Shown here: positions 7,153-14,413 of the stretch, piece by piece
How positions within the stretch are numbered: the stretch's first letter is position 1
Layout of the letters: the number at the start of each line of letters is the position of its first letter
Position numbers and translations under genes: made by a program
The notes under the pieces: generated by a model
Database searches by the model: none
The model's input: the letters and a program-made list of their open reading frames with translations, nothing else
What the model was told of the DNA's origin: nothing
Assembly (NCBI GenBank): GCA_902476645.1
Contig: CABSEG010000065.1
Coordinates: 1 to 17,164, forward strand
Origin: an uncultured Lachnospiraceae bacterium
Lineage (GTDB): Bacteria > Bacillota > Clostridia > Lachnospirales > Lachnospiraceae
DNA: 17,164 nt
Direction of reading: 5' to 3'

Positions 7153-7585
7153 GCCGTCTCCTTCCCGCATCCCTTCTCTTTCTGGGCCTGATCTTCGCTT
7201 CCTCTTCCTTATATTCTGACTCCAGCCGTTCCAGCATCAGCTTATAGCTTGAAAGCCTTTTCTCGGCCTGGAAGAAGTGTACAGCATATACCAGATAGGT
7301 CACTGCTAAAAACAGCGTAATCATAATGCCGAAGGCTATACACACGGAAACCGTCAAACTGCCTATGTCCATTCGATTCAGTTTCTCCAGCACCATCTCG
7401 CTGTTAGCGCAAAACCACAGCAACAGCCCCAGCAAAAAAGCCAAAACACCTCTGCAAAAATTTTTCAGAAGATGCATTCCAAGATAGTCGCTCCGGTAGC
7501 TGGTCCCCGCCTGCCTAAGCATCTCTTCATTCTCTGTTTCAAAAATCGCCAGCCGTGCCATGAGCCGGATCCTTTTTCTGTTCAT
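7136..7585 (-). CDS. Small unknown membrane protein with two membrane segments and basic tail
   Basis: A 149-aa protein of no family I recognise. It has an Arg-rich start (MNRKRIRLMARLAIF), a short charged region, a membrane segment at about 44-62 (RGVLAFLLGLLLWFC), a second at about 76-103, then a charged helical stretch that could form a coiled coil (AEKRLSSYKLMLERLESEYKEEE), and a strongly basic tail (RPRKRRDAGRRRR). Both ends are therefore probably cytoplasmic. The start at 7585 has GGGGGAA upstream. Its last codons overlap the next membrane-protein gene by 17 nt. It follows comFC by 30 nt. Position suggests it works with the next protein, but that is inference. Confidence 0.75.
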   Translation of the reverse strand: MNRKRIRLMARLAIFETENEEMLRQAGTSYRSDYLGMHLLKNFCRGVLAFLLGLLLWFCANSEMVLEKLNRMDIGSLTVSVCIAFGIMITLFLAVTYLVYAVHFFQAEKRLSSYKLMLERLESEYKEEEAKIRPRKRRDAGRRRRGSNT

Positions 7586-7615
7586 CTCGGATTCCCCCTT
7601 ATCAACACTTACTCC

Positions 7616-8335
7616 TCACCATGTTTTCCCTATGCAAAGCGTGGCAAAGTAAACCTGTTCTACTCCCTTTTCTGTCAGTTGTTCTGAAATGGCATCTATG
7701 GTGCTCCCCGTTGTATAGATGTCGTCAATGACCAAAACTCTCTTTAATTTTACATCATATGCGGGTATTTTAAAAGCATTTTTCAGATTATTTTTTCTTT
7801 TTTTCTTGTTTAACTTCCTCTGAGGACGAGTGGCAACCACACGAACTACCAGGTCCGGCAGGACCGGAATTTGAAAAATTTCTCCAATTCCCTCCGCAAG
7901 AAGCTGCGCTTGGTTAAAGCCTCTTTTCTTTTCCCTGGTCTTATGTAAGGGAACGGGAATCAATGCCTCTGGTTGCCAGACAGGGAGAAAGGGCTTTAAC
8001 GATTTGCACATTTGCCCCACATAAAAGTCTGCATATTCCCTTTTGTTCTGAAATTTAAATTTTTGTACAGATTGTTTGATCCTTCCCCCATACTCGTAGA
8101 CAGCCACACCCCTGGTAAACCAATGTCTTTGAGTGGTACAGTCAGCACAGTACTCCCTCTCCCGGCTTTCCACTCCCTTTCCACACTTTTTACACCTGGG
8201 CTCTGTAAGTACGGGCACAGATTTGAGGCACTCCGGATGGACGAAAGCCTCCGGCGCGCTTACAGGTTCGTGACAGATGGGGCATCTTCTGGGATAAATT
8301 ATTCGTATGATATATTCTGCTTTCTTCTTATCCAT
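7616..8335 (-). CDS. comFC: ComFC-family phosphoribosyltransferase-like protein
   Basis: A 239-aa protein of the ComF family, linked to uptake of transforming DNA in naturally competent bacteria; its exact reaction is not settled. The N-terminal part has a zinc-binding pattern CPIC at about 17-20 and paired CKKC and CADC motifs. The C-terminal phosphoribosyltransferase domain has the PRPP-binding signature RVLVIDDIYTTGSTI. A basic block (RKLNKKKRKNNLKN) precedes that signature. No comFA partner is present here, as often in clostridia. The ATG at 8335 has only a weak ribosome site (GGGAGAGG, about 15 nt away), and it lies 26 nt after recD2, so it may depend on upstream translation. Competence in this organism cannot be inferred from this gene alone. 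Confidence 0.9.
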   Translation of the reverse strand: MDKKKAEYIIRIIYPRRCPICHEPVSAPEAFVHPECLKSVPVLTEPRCKKCGKGVESREREYCADCTTQRHWFTRGVAVYEYGGRIKQSVQKFKFQNKREYADFYVGQMCKSLKPFLPVWQPEALIPVPLHKTREKKRGFNQAQLLAEGIGEIFQIPVLPDLVVRVVATRPQRKLNKKKRKNNLKNAFKIPAYDVKLKRVLVIDDIYTTGSTIDAISEQLTEKGVEQVYFATLCIGKTW

Positions 8336-8361
8336 AAGCTGTTTTTGCGCCCTCTCCCGGC

Positions 8362-10572
8362 TTACAGCTCTAAGATTCGCTCCTTTAGACTGGTATAACG
8401 CTTCTGTTCAAACTGATTGTCAATCATCCGCTGAAAGACTTCCGGGCTTCCCACCACGGTCACACAGGACTTTGCCCTGGTCACCGCCGTATATAAAAGA
8501 TTCCGGTTCATCAGCATCCTGGGACCCGCCAGCAGTGGAAGAACCACGGCAGGATACTCGCTTCCCTGGGACTTATGTATGGTAACCGCATAGGCCAGCT
8601 CCAATTCATCCATTTGCTTAAAAGAATACTCCACATACCGGCTCTCGTCAAATTCTACAGTAGCAGTCTGAGCAAAATGGTCGATCTTTCTGATCACTCC
8701 CATGTCGCCGTTAAAAACTCCAGTTCCCTTTTCCACCGGGATTCCGTATTTTCCCCGGACCTCCCACTCCAGAGTGTAGTTATTCTTCACCTGCATCACT
8801 TTATCGCCCTCCCGAAATTTTCCGGTTCCGGTCTCCCGTTCCTTTTTTTTCCTATCCGGCGGATTTAAATACTCCTGTAAAATTCCATTCAGGCGCTCTA
8901 CCCCCAGCAGCCCTTTCCTCATAGGTGTCAGAACCTGAATGTCATAGGGATGTGCCTTCACATAACCCGGCAACTTCTTTTGCATCAGGGTAATCACCAC
9001 ACCAATAATTACATTAGCGTCCTCTCTCTTCAGGAAAAAGAAATCCTTGCTTTTATTGTCCAGAGTGACGTGTTCTCCGCGGTTAATTTTATGGGCGTTT
9101 TGTACAATGTCACTGGTAGCCGCCTGCCGGAAAATCTTCGACAGTCGCACCACCGGGATGCTGCCGGAGGCAATGATATCCTTTAATACACTGCCAGGCC
9201 CCACCGATGGAAGCTGATTGACATCCCCGACCATAATCAGCCTGGTTCCCACAGGAATTGCCATCAACAACGCATGCATTAGATAGATGTCCACCATGGA
9301 CATCTCATCGATAATTACCACATCGGCTTCCAGAGGGTTTTCCATATTCCTTCCAAACTGATCCGGGGCATCTTCATCACCCGGTCCTCCCACTTCCAGA
9401 AGGCGATGGATGGTCTGCGCCTCATACCCCGTGGCCTCCGTCATCCGTTTTGCTGCCCTCCCTGTGGGGGCTGCTAGACGGATCACCATCCCTTCCGTCT
9501 CAAAATAGTCAATCAACATATTAATGGTGGTCGTCTTTCCGGTTCCTGGTCCTCCTGTGATCACCAGCAGTCCATGGCCGGCTGCTTCCACCACTGCCTG
9601 TTTTTGCATCTCCTCCAGGCGAGTACTGGATCCCTCCTCCAGCTTAGCCACCTTCGCGAGAACAGCGCTTTCCGATACTTCCCCGCAGATATTCAGGTCA
9701 TGGAGCATTCTAGCTGTGTTCAACTCCAGGTAATAAAAGGAAGTATGGTAGACCGCTCTCACTCCTTCATGAAGTTCTTTTACAACCAGTTTCCGATCCA
9801 CAGCCAGGTCCATGACATGTTTTTCCACCGCCTGGGCGCTAACTCCCAAAAGTTCTACTGCTCTGCTTGTCAAAACCTCCATAGGAAGATACACATGTCC
9901 CTCCTGGGATGCCTGCAAGAGTACGTACTGAATACCGCTTCGGATACGAAAATCCGAGTCTGTATGTATCCCCACTCTGGCTGCGATTTCATCTGCAATG
10001 CGAAAGCCCACACCGCGAATATCATCTGCCAGTCGATATGGATTTTCTTTTACGATCTGATACAGATTTGATCCATACTGAGTATATATTTTTACACTCA
10101 GGCTGGTCGAAATACCATACTGCTGAAGATAAATCATGGCCTTTCTCAAATCCTTTTTTTCTTCCACCTGGCTGGATATTTCTCTGGCCTTTTTCTCACT
10201 GATCCCCTTTACCTCCGCCAGACGTTCTGGTTCTTCTTCCATAATGCGGAAGGTATCTGTGCCAAACTTTTTCACAATCCTGGCCGCTAATGCCATTCCG
10301 ATTCCTTTAATGGCTCCGGACCCCAGATAGCGTTCCATGGCCACCACGTCCTCAGGTGCTTTGATCTCATAGGAGGAAATCTGAAACTGCCTCCCGTATG
10401 TGGCATGTTCCGTATAATGTCCCTCCGCTTCTATCGCCTCCCCCTCCCCGATATAGGAAAGCGTTCCCACACACGTAATCTCCTCTCCATCGCAAACCAC
10501 CTGCATCACAGTATATCCATTCTCGCTGTTTCGAAATATGATATGCTCTACATATCCGTCTATGTTCTCCAT
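8362..10572 (-). CDS. recD2: RecD2-type ATP-dependent DNA helicase
   Basis: A 5'-to-3' superfamily 1B DNA helicase of the RecBC-independent RecD2 type, acting in DNA repair and replication-fork maintenance. The 736-aa protein has the long RecD2 N-terminal region (OB-like domain, then helix-hairpin-helix repeats such as GSGAIKGIGMALAARI and VKGISEKKAREI), followed by the motor: Walker A GGPGTGKTT (about 340-348), APTGRAAKRM, Walker B VVIIDEMSMVD (about 418-428), GDVNQLPSVGPG, the C-terminal AVTIHKSQGSEYP and YTAVTRAK. ATG 10572 is preferred over a TTG at 10584 because GGGAGG lies 4 nt upstream of it. All key motifs look intact. It follows the mreB terminator by about 65 nt. A GATAAT box near 10600 could be a -10, but no good -35 accompanies it. 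Confidence 0.95.
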   Translation of the reverse strand: MENIDGYVEHIIFRNSENGYTVMQVVCDGEEITCVGTLSYIGEGEAIEAEGHYTEHATYGRQFQISSYEIKAPEDVVAMERYLGSGAIKGIGMALAARIVKKFGTDTFRIMEEEPERLAEVKGISEKKAREISSQVEEKKDLRKAMIYLQQYGISTSLSVKIYTQYGSNLYQIVKENPYRLADDIRGVGFRIADEIAARVGIHTDSDFRIRSGIQYVLLQASQEGHVYLPMEVLTSRAVELLGVSAQAVEKHVMDLAVDRKLVVKELHEGVRAVYHTSFYYLELNTARMLHDLNICGEVSESAVLAKVAKLEEGSSTRLEEMQKQAVVEAAGHGLLVITGGPGTGKTTTINMLIDYFETEGMVIRLAAPTGRAAKRMTEATGYEAQTIHRLLEVGGPGDEDAPDQFGRNMENPLEADVVIIDEMSMVDIYLMHALLMAIPVGTRLIMVGDVNQLPSVGPGSVLKDIIASGSIPVVRLSKIFRQAATSDIVQNAHKINRGEHVTLDNKSKDFFFLKREDANVIIGVVITLMQKKLPGYVKAHPYDIQVLTPMRKGLLGVERLNGILQEYLNPPDRKKKERETGTGKFREGDKVMQVKNNYTLEWEVRGKYGIPVEKGTGVFNGDMGVIRKIDHFAQTATVEFDESRYVEYSFKQMDELELAYAVTIHKSQGSEYPAVVLPLLAGPRMLMNRNLLYTAVTRAKSCVTVVGSPEVFQRMIDNQFEQKRYTSLKERILEL

Positions 10573-10636
10573 CTGTCCTCCCAACCTGCCTTATTATCTA
10601 CAGGTACTTTTTTCCCTTGTAATCGCCAAGAATAGC

Positions 10637-10657
10637 AAAAGGCTGTCTGCGACAGCC
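10637..10657 (-). terminator. Terminator after mreB
   Basis: Minus-strand hairpin with 7-bp arms GGCTGTC and GACAGCC around a GCA loop (10641-10657), followed by TTTTGCTATT. It lies 10 nt after the mreB stop. The short stem and interrupted U-tract suggest partial read-through into recD2. Confidence 0.7.
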
Positions 10658-10667
10658 CCTCCCATTT

Positions 10668-11666
10668 CTATTTTTCCAGTTTTACATTTCCCGCAGTCAG
10701 TTCCACAAACTTTCCGGTTCCGATGGCCACCGCAGTCATAGGATCTTCCGCAGTCACAGTATTGATTCCTGTTTTTAGCTCAATTAGCTCCTCCAGACCG
10801 TTAAGCAAAGCCCCGCCTCCGGTGAGTACGATTCCCCGATCCACCACGTCAGCCGCCAGTTCGGGCGGTGTCCGCTCCAGAACCCCGTGCACAGCCTCCA
10901 CAATCTGAGAAGTGGTCTCTTTTAGAGCATCCCTGGTTTCCTCTGAGGTGACCCGTACGGTCTTGGGCAGACCTGTTACCAAATCCCTTCCGCGTATTTC
11001 CATCACTTTCTGTTCCGGCCTTTCCACAGCGGTACCAATGTTAATCTTAATATCCTCTGCGGTCCGTTCTCCGATCAGTAGATTGTGTTTTTTTCTCACG
11101 TACCGGATAATTGCCTCATCAAAATCATCTCCTGCCACTTTGATGGAAGAACTGACCACAATCCCATCCAGAGAGATCACCGCCACGTCGCAGGTTCCTC
11201 CCCCGATATCCACAATCATATTTCCACAGGGCCTTGAGATATCGATTCCGGCTCCAATAGCTGCAGCTATGGGTTCCTCAATAATGGTCACCTCCCTGGC
11301 TCCCGCCTGATATGTGGCATCCTCCACAGCCTTTTTTTCCACCTCTGTAACCCCGCTGGGCACACAGACGCTGATCCTGGGCTTTCGAAAAGACATACGC
11401 CCAATGGCCTTCTGTATAAAATATTTCAACATCTGTTCCGTCACCGTATAGTCGGAAATCACGCCTTTGCGAAGGGGGCGGATCGCCACCACATTGCCCG
11501 GGGTTCTGCCCAACATAAGCCTGGCCTCCTCGCCAATTGCCTTTATCTTATTTGTATCTCTGTCGTAAGCAACTACGGAGGGCTCTTTTAACACAACCCC
11601 TTTTCCTCTGACGTATACCAGTATACTGGCTGTTCCCAAATCAATTCCTATATCCGTTGACGTCAT
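10668..11666 (-). CDS. mreB: MreB/Mbl-family rod-shape actin homologue
   Basis: Bacterial actin that forms membrane-bound filaments guiding side-wall peptidoglycan synthesis. The 332-aa protein has the family's full length and its nucleotide-binding motifs: phosphate-1 GIDLGTAS (7-14), RTPGNVVAIRPL (54-65), phosphate-2 DIGGGTCD (153-160), and the adenosine motif LTGGGALLNG (281-290). The N-terminus lacks the usual extra residues and resembles Mbl (TDIGIDLGTASILVYV). There is no mreC or mreD next to it, so this is a stand-alone copy, as is common for mbl/mreBH-type paralogues. ATG 11666 has AGAGGAAAAAAGC upstream. A promoter at 11738-11766 and a terminator just after the stop suggest a single-gene unit with leakage into recD2. 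Confidence 0.94.
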   Translation of the reverse strand: MTSTDIGIDLGTASILVYVRGKGVVLKEPSVVAYDRDTNKIKAIGEEARLMLGRTPGNVVAIRPLRKGVISDYTVTEQMLKYFIQKAIGRMSFRKPRISVCVPSGVTEVEKKAVEDATYQAGAREVTIIEEPIAAAIGAGIDISRPCGNMIVDIGGGTCDVAVISLDGIVVSSSIKVAGDDFDEAIIRYVRKKHNLLIGERTAEDIKINIGTAVERPEQKVMEIRGRDLVTGLPKTVRVTSEETRDALKETTSQIVEAVHGVLERTPPELAADVVDRGIVLTGGGALLNGLEELIELKTGINTVTAEDPMTAVAIGTGKFVELTAGNVKLEK

Positions 11667-11737
11667 GCTTTTTTCCTCTTTTCTATCGATTCATGTGAGA
11701 TACGCCCCACCCTCTAAAAACTTCTTTTGTGAGATTT

Positions 11738-11766
11738 ATTATATACACCCTGCCTCTAAATGAAAA
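11738..11766 (-). promoter_or_regulatory. Promoter of mreB
   Basis: Minus-strand -35 TTTTCA (11766-11761, 4 of 6), 17-nt spacer, perfect -10 TATAAT (11743-11738). The predicted start near 11731 gives a leader of about 65 nt before the mreB ATG. Confidence 0.7.
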
Positions 11767-11898
11767 GGCCTTTTTCCATTTTTCTTTCGACAGGATCTTT
11801 CTTTTTCGAAATTCATAACAATTTCTTTTGACTATTCATTTTTTCTTTAGAGATAAAACATACTTTGAACACAATTATCCGATATACTGTATTTGTAT

Positions 11899-12032
11899 TA
11901 GCAAAGAGCTAATATATTTCATAACTCACACTTCGCAGCCCCCACACGCTGCGAAGTACTCCCTCAAAATATTTTAATTTTTTCTCTTTCCTTTAAAAAA
12001 GAGCCCGGCAGTTTTTGTCGGCGCTCTTTTTT
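11899..12032 (+). ncRNA. Candidate small structured RNA in the mreB-citrate synthase gap
   Basis: In this gene-free stretch (11667-12114) the plus strand shows, in order: a possible promoter (-35 TTGAAC 11865-11870, 17-nt spacer, -10 TGTATT 11888-11893), a 7-bp hairpin 11896-11914, a perfect 9-bp hairpin with an 8-nt C-rich loop CCCCACAC (11931-11956), a pyrimidine-rich single-stranded stretch, and a strong terminator ending at 12032. The first hairpin may lie at the predicted 5' end. No open frame with a ribosome site is present on either strand. The promoter is weak (4 of 6 in each box) and the start is approximate. I know of no family match. Confidence 0.3.
11995..12032. terminator. Bidirectional terminator
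   Basis: Hairpin GAGC-CCGGCA / TGTCGG-c-GCTC (12001-12026) with a GTTTT loop, one bulged C and one G-U pair, flanked by six A (11995-12000) and six T (12027-12032). It can stop transcription in both directions. Because the citrate synthase unit already has its own terminator at 12049-12102, this one may serve a plus-strand transcript. Confidence 0.8.
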
Positions 12033-12048
12033 ATTCTGTCCATTTGCC

Positions 12049-12102
12049 AAAAAGAAGGGTGCCGCAACATCATACAATCCATTGATGAGACGATACCCTT
12101 CT
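12049..12102 (-). terminator. Terminator after the citrate synthase gene
   Basis: On the minus strand, AGAAGGGT (12102-12095) pairs with ACCCTTCT (12060-12053). An inner helix CATCA/TGATG follows beyond a few mismatches, and a U-tract ends the element (12053-12049). It starts 13 nt after the citrate synthase stop. Confidence 0.75.
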
Positions 12103-12114
12103 ACATGCTACATG

Positions 12115-13466
12115 TTATCTATCCTCTAAATAGACATAATCATGCTCTTCCATCACGCTCATATAGGCAGGACGGATAATCTTATCCACATTAATCAGTT
12201 CCTCAATGCGGTGAGCGCTCCATCCTACGATTCTGGCAATGGCGAAAATCGGAGTAAACAGCTCTGTGGGGATGTCCAACATACTGTATACGAAGCCGCT
12301 GTAAAAATCCACATTTGCGCTGACACCTTTATAGATTCTGCGCTCCTCTGCGATCACTTTGGGTCCTAACCGCTCCACCAAAGAATAGAGCGCGAAATCC
12401 TCCTCCCTGTTTTTTTCCATGGATAATTGCTCTACAAAGCCCTTAAATACCTCTGCCCTCGGATCCGAGATGGAATATACCGCATGACCCATTCCATAAA
12501 TCCCTTCTTATCAAAGGCCTCTTTATGGAGCAGCCTCTTTAAGTATGCCTCCACTTCCTCCTCGTCTCTCCAGTCCTTCACTTCTTTTCGAAGGTCATCC
12601 ATCATTTCCACAACCTTTATATTTGCTCCGCCATGTTTGGGGCCCTTCAGGGATGAGAGAGCAGATGCCACGGCAGCATAAGTATCCGTACCTGATGAGG
12701 TTACCACATGGGTGGTAAAGGTAGAGTTATTTCCGCCACCATGTTCCATATGCAAGATCAACGCCATATCTAAGACCTTGGCTTCCATGCTGGAATACTT
12801 CATATCCGGCCGTAACAGGCGCAACAGATTCTCGGCCGTAGACAAATGTGGGGATGGTCTGTGAATATACATGCTGCCGTCCCTTTCATAATGGTTATAC
12901 GCATGATAACCATAAACGGCTAACATAGGCATGACACTGATTAGCAGCAGACTCTGACGAAGTACATTTTCGATGGAAATATCGGAGGCCTTCGGATCGT
13001 AGGAAGCCAATGTCAAAATACTCTTTGATAAGGAATTCATCATATCTTTACTGGGCGCTTTCATCACCACATCCCGTACAAAACTGGTGGGAAGCTTTCT
13101 GCTGGCAGCCAAAAGGGAGCTGAATTCCCGAAGCTGCGCCTCATTGGGCAGCTCGCTAAACAGAAGCAAGTATGCCACCTCTTCAAATCCAAAGCGTTTT
13201 TCCTTCACCACTCCCCGAATCAAATCCCGGATGTCATACCCCCTGTAAAACAGCCGTCCATCACAAGGTACTTTCTCTCCGTTTACAATCTTATTGGACT
13301 CAATTTCAGATACTTTGGTAAGTCCTGCTAACACGCCATTTCCATTTTTATCGCGCAATCCTCTCTGTACATCATATTTTCCATATAGCTCTGTATCAAT
13401 TTTTCCCTTCTCCACACAGATCTTTGATAATTCGTTAATCTTCTGAATATATTCTTTTTTCTGCAT
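12115..13466 (-). pseudogene. gltA: Citrate synthase (Si type), frameshifted
   Basis: Citrate synthase condenses acetyl-CoA and oxaloacetate to citrate, here probably for glutamate synthesis. The gene is in two frames. The 5' frame (from ATG 13466, 1 nt after the MarR stop; it ends at 12432) carries RLFYRGYDIRDLI and the first catalytic His in HMEHGGGNNSTF. The 3' frame (12492-12115) carries GMGHAVYSISDPRA with the second catalytic His and ANVDFYSGF with the catalytic Asp. The two join at about 12503-12490, where family members read G-[LF]-[IV]-Y-G-M-G-H but this sequence reads GGATTTATGGAATG. A loss of 4 nt (or a net -1 shift) explains it. The 5' product would end in about 20 foreign residues and lack two catalytic residues. 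A GTG at 13475 is an alternative start. A reading error cannot be excluded. Confidence 0.87.
12490..12503 (-). other. Frameshift junction in the citrate synthase gene
   Basis: Upstream frame reads AAG AAG GGA TTT ATG GAA (K-K-G-F-M-E); the conserved downstream frame reads ATT TAT GGA ATG GGT CAT (I-Y-G-M-G-H). A -1 shift would restore homology. No canonical X-XXY-YYZ slippery heptamer is present. The ATG of GMGH (12492) lies about 9 nt after GAAGGG, so internal re-initiation could make a 125-aa C-terminal fragment. Confidence 0.8.
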
Positions 13467-13467
13467 C

Positions 13468-13986
13468 TCAAACACCTTTTCCCTTCTCTGCTACTGCAGT
13501 TGCTTTTGCCCGGGGCAAAATGTGATCTAAATTTCCGCGCATCCGTTCCAGCACGCTCATAAACAGTTCCATCTCCGCAGAGGAGATCCCCTGTTGTATC
13601 TCCCGCCAGAACCATGTTCTCAGCCCTTGCAGCTCATGAAGAATATGTCCGGCTTCTTTGGTAAGCTTCAGATGAAGGTACCTTCTGTCCTGCCGGTCAG
13701 GCACCGACTCCACATACCCGGCATCTACCAGGTCTTCTACAGATTTACAAACCTGAGATCTGGACATGGAACGATATCGTGCAATATCCGCCGCCGTATC
13801 CAATTCCTCATGGTTCTGCAAAAAAAGCATCACATCAATCTCATTTTGCGTCAAGCCATGGGCTTTTCTGGTATCAGCCCACATCTTTTCATAGATCTTC
13901 TTTACTTTCTGGGACGAGATAATAAATGCCTCTCCTGCACTGAGCTGCCGGTAGATATTCTCCCCGCCATCCGGCTGGCTTTCCAT
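13468..13986 (-). CDS. MarR-family transcriptional regulator
   Basis: A 172-aa winged-helix DNA-binding protein, probably dimeric and ligand-responsive. After about 25 variable residues it shows the MarR core: a dimerisation helix (SSQKVKKIYEKMW), HGLTQNEIDVMLFLQNH, a recognition helix in MSRSQVCKSVEDLVDAGYV, and the wing DRQDRRYLHLKLT containing the characteristic D-R-x-D-R-R. The C-terminal helices close the dimer. ATG 13986 has GGCGGTGA upstream. Its TGA stop is separated by 1 nt from the ATG of the citrate synthase gene, so the two are translationally coupled. A palindrome sits at the predicted transcription start, which points to autoregulation. The ligand is unknown; the context suggests control of citrate synthase, now broken. 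Confidence 0.9.
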   Translation of the reverse strand: MESQPDGGENIYRQLSAGEAFIISSQKVKKIYEKMWADTRKAHGLTQNEIDVMLFLQNHEELDTAADIARYRSMSRSQVCKSVEDLVDAGYVESVPDRQDRRYLHLKLTKEAGHILHELQGLRTWFWREIQQGISSAEMELFMSVLERMRGNLDHILPRAKATAVAEKGKGV

Positions 13987-14021
13987 ATGGTCACCGCCCT
14001 TCTCTGTAGATTATTCACTTT

Positions 14022-14032
14022 TGAACAGTTCA
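14022..14032. promoter_or_regulatory. Candidate MarR operator palindrome
   Basis: TGAACAGTTCA is a perfect 5+1+5 palindrome, and flanking bases extend it imperfectly to about 19 bp. It covers the predicted start of the marR transcript, just after the -10 box, where bound repressor would block initiation. Confidence 0.5.
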
Positions 14033-14039
14033 CAAATAA

Positions 14040-14068
14040 ATTATATGCGAATTTGCACAATAATACAA
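14040..14068 (-). promoter_or_regulatory. Promoter of the marR-citrate synthase operon
   Basis: Minus-strand -35 TTGTAT (14068-14063, 4 of 6), 17-nt spacer, perfect -10 TATAAT (14045-14040). Predicted start near 14033, about 47 nt before the marR ATG. Confidence 0.72.
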
Positions 14069-14105
14069 GTATATATTCTCGCCAGATTATAAATATTTTC
14101 TTAAG

Positions 14106-14134
14106 TTGCTTTTTCCAGCCAAACACATTATAAT
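14106..14134 (+). promoter_or_regulatory. Promoter of the 69-aa membrane protein gene
   Basis: Plus-strand -35 TTGCTT (14106-14111), 17-nt spacer, perfect -10 TATAAT (14129-14134). Predicted start near 14141, about 40 nt before the ATG. It diverges from the marR promoter across a short AT-rich gap. Confidence 0.7.
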
Positions 14135-14181
14135 ATGGAACGTATCAAGTGAACGACCTCTGGCAAAGAAAGGGATTTACC

Positions 14182-14391
14182 ATGAAGAAAACTAAACGGA
14201 TTCTGGCTCTGATCGGAGCACTGTTGCTGGCCCTTCTCTATCTCTCCACCTTAGTATTCGCCCTGATGAAAAGCGCCGTGGCCTCTGATCTTTTAAAGGC
14301 TTCTTTGATCTGTACCGTCATCATCCCGGTACTTTTATATGGCTATATTTTAATATACCGTATACGAAATAAAGATAAAAAAGACCGGTGA
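14182..14391 (+). CDS. Small unknown membrane protein (69 aa)
   Basis: The only confident plus-strand gene. The 69-aa product has a basic start (MKKTKR), a membrane segment at about 7-28 (ILALIGALLLALLYLSTLVFAL), a short loop, a second segment at about 38-58 (ASLICTVIIPVLLYGYILIYR), and a basic, charged tail (RIRNKDKKDR). Both ends are therefore likely cytoplasmic. I know of similar hypothetical two-segment proteins in Lachnospiraceae but no function. A GTG at 14149 would add 11 residues; ATG 14182 is preferred because AAAGGG lies 8 nt upstream and the hydrophobic helix then begins normally. It has its own promoter, and its last codons form the 5' arm of a terminator. Confidence 0.75.
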   Translation: MKKTKRILALIGALLLALLYLSTLVFALMKSAVASDLLKASLICTVIIPVLLYGYILIYRIRNKDKKDR

Positions 14392-14412
14392 AACTCATCG
14401 GTCTTTTTTATC
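14374..14412. terminator. Shared bidirectional terminator between convergent genes
   Basis: Perfect 14-bp arms (14374-14387 with 14399-14412), core AAAAAAGACCG / CGGTCTTTTTT, around an 11-nt loop. U-tracts form on both strands. The TGA of the small membrane protein (14389-14391) lies in the loop, and the stop of the SGNH gene is 2 nt beyond the other arm. Confidence 0.9.
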
Positions 14413-14413
14413 C

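Noticed and set aside
11762..11775. Palindrome AAAAGGCCTTTT as a terminator or site
   Set aside because: It has no loop and so cannot form a hairpin terminator; it overlaps the mreB promoter -35 region and is short enough to occur by chance.
11759..11830. Short plus-strand open frame of about 23 codons starting MKRPFSIF
   Set aside because: There is no ribosome site upstream and no reason beyond chance in AT-rich sequence.
12495..12503. Programmed -1 ribosomal frameshifting in the citrate synthase gene
   Set aside because: No X-XXY-YYZ heptamer lies at the junction, and a small deletion explains the break more simply.
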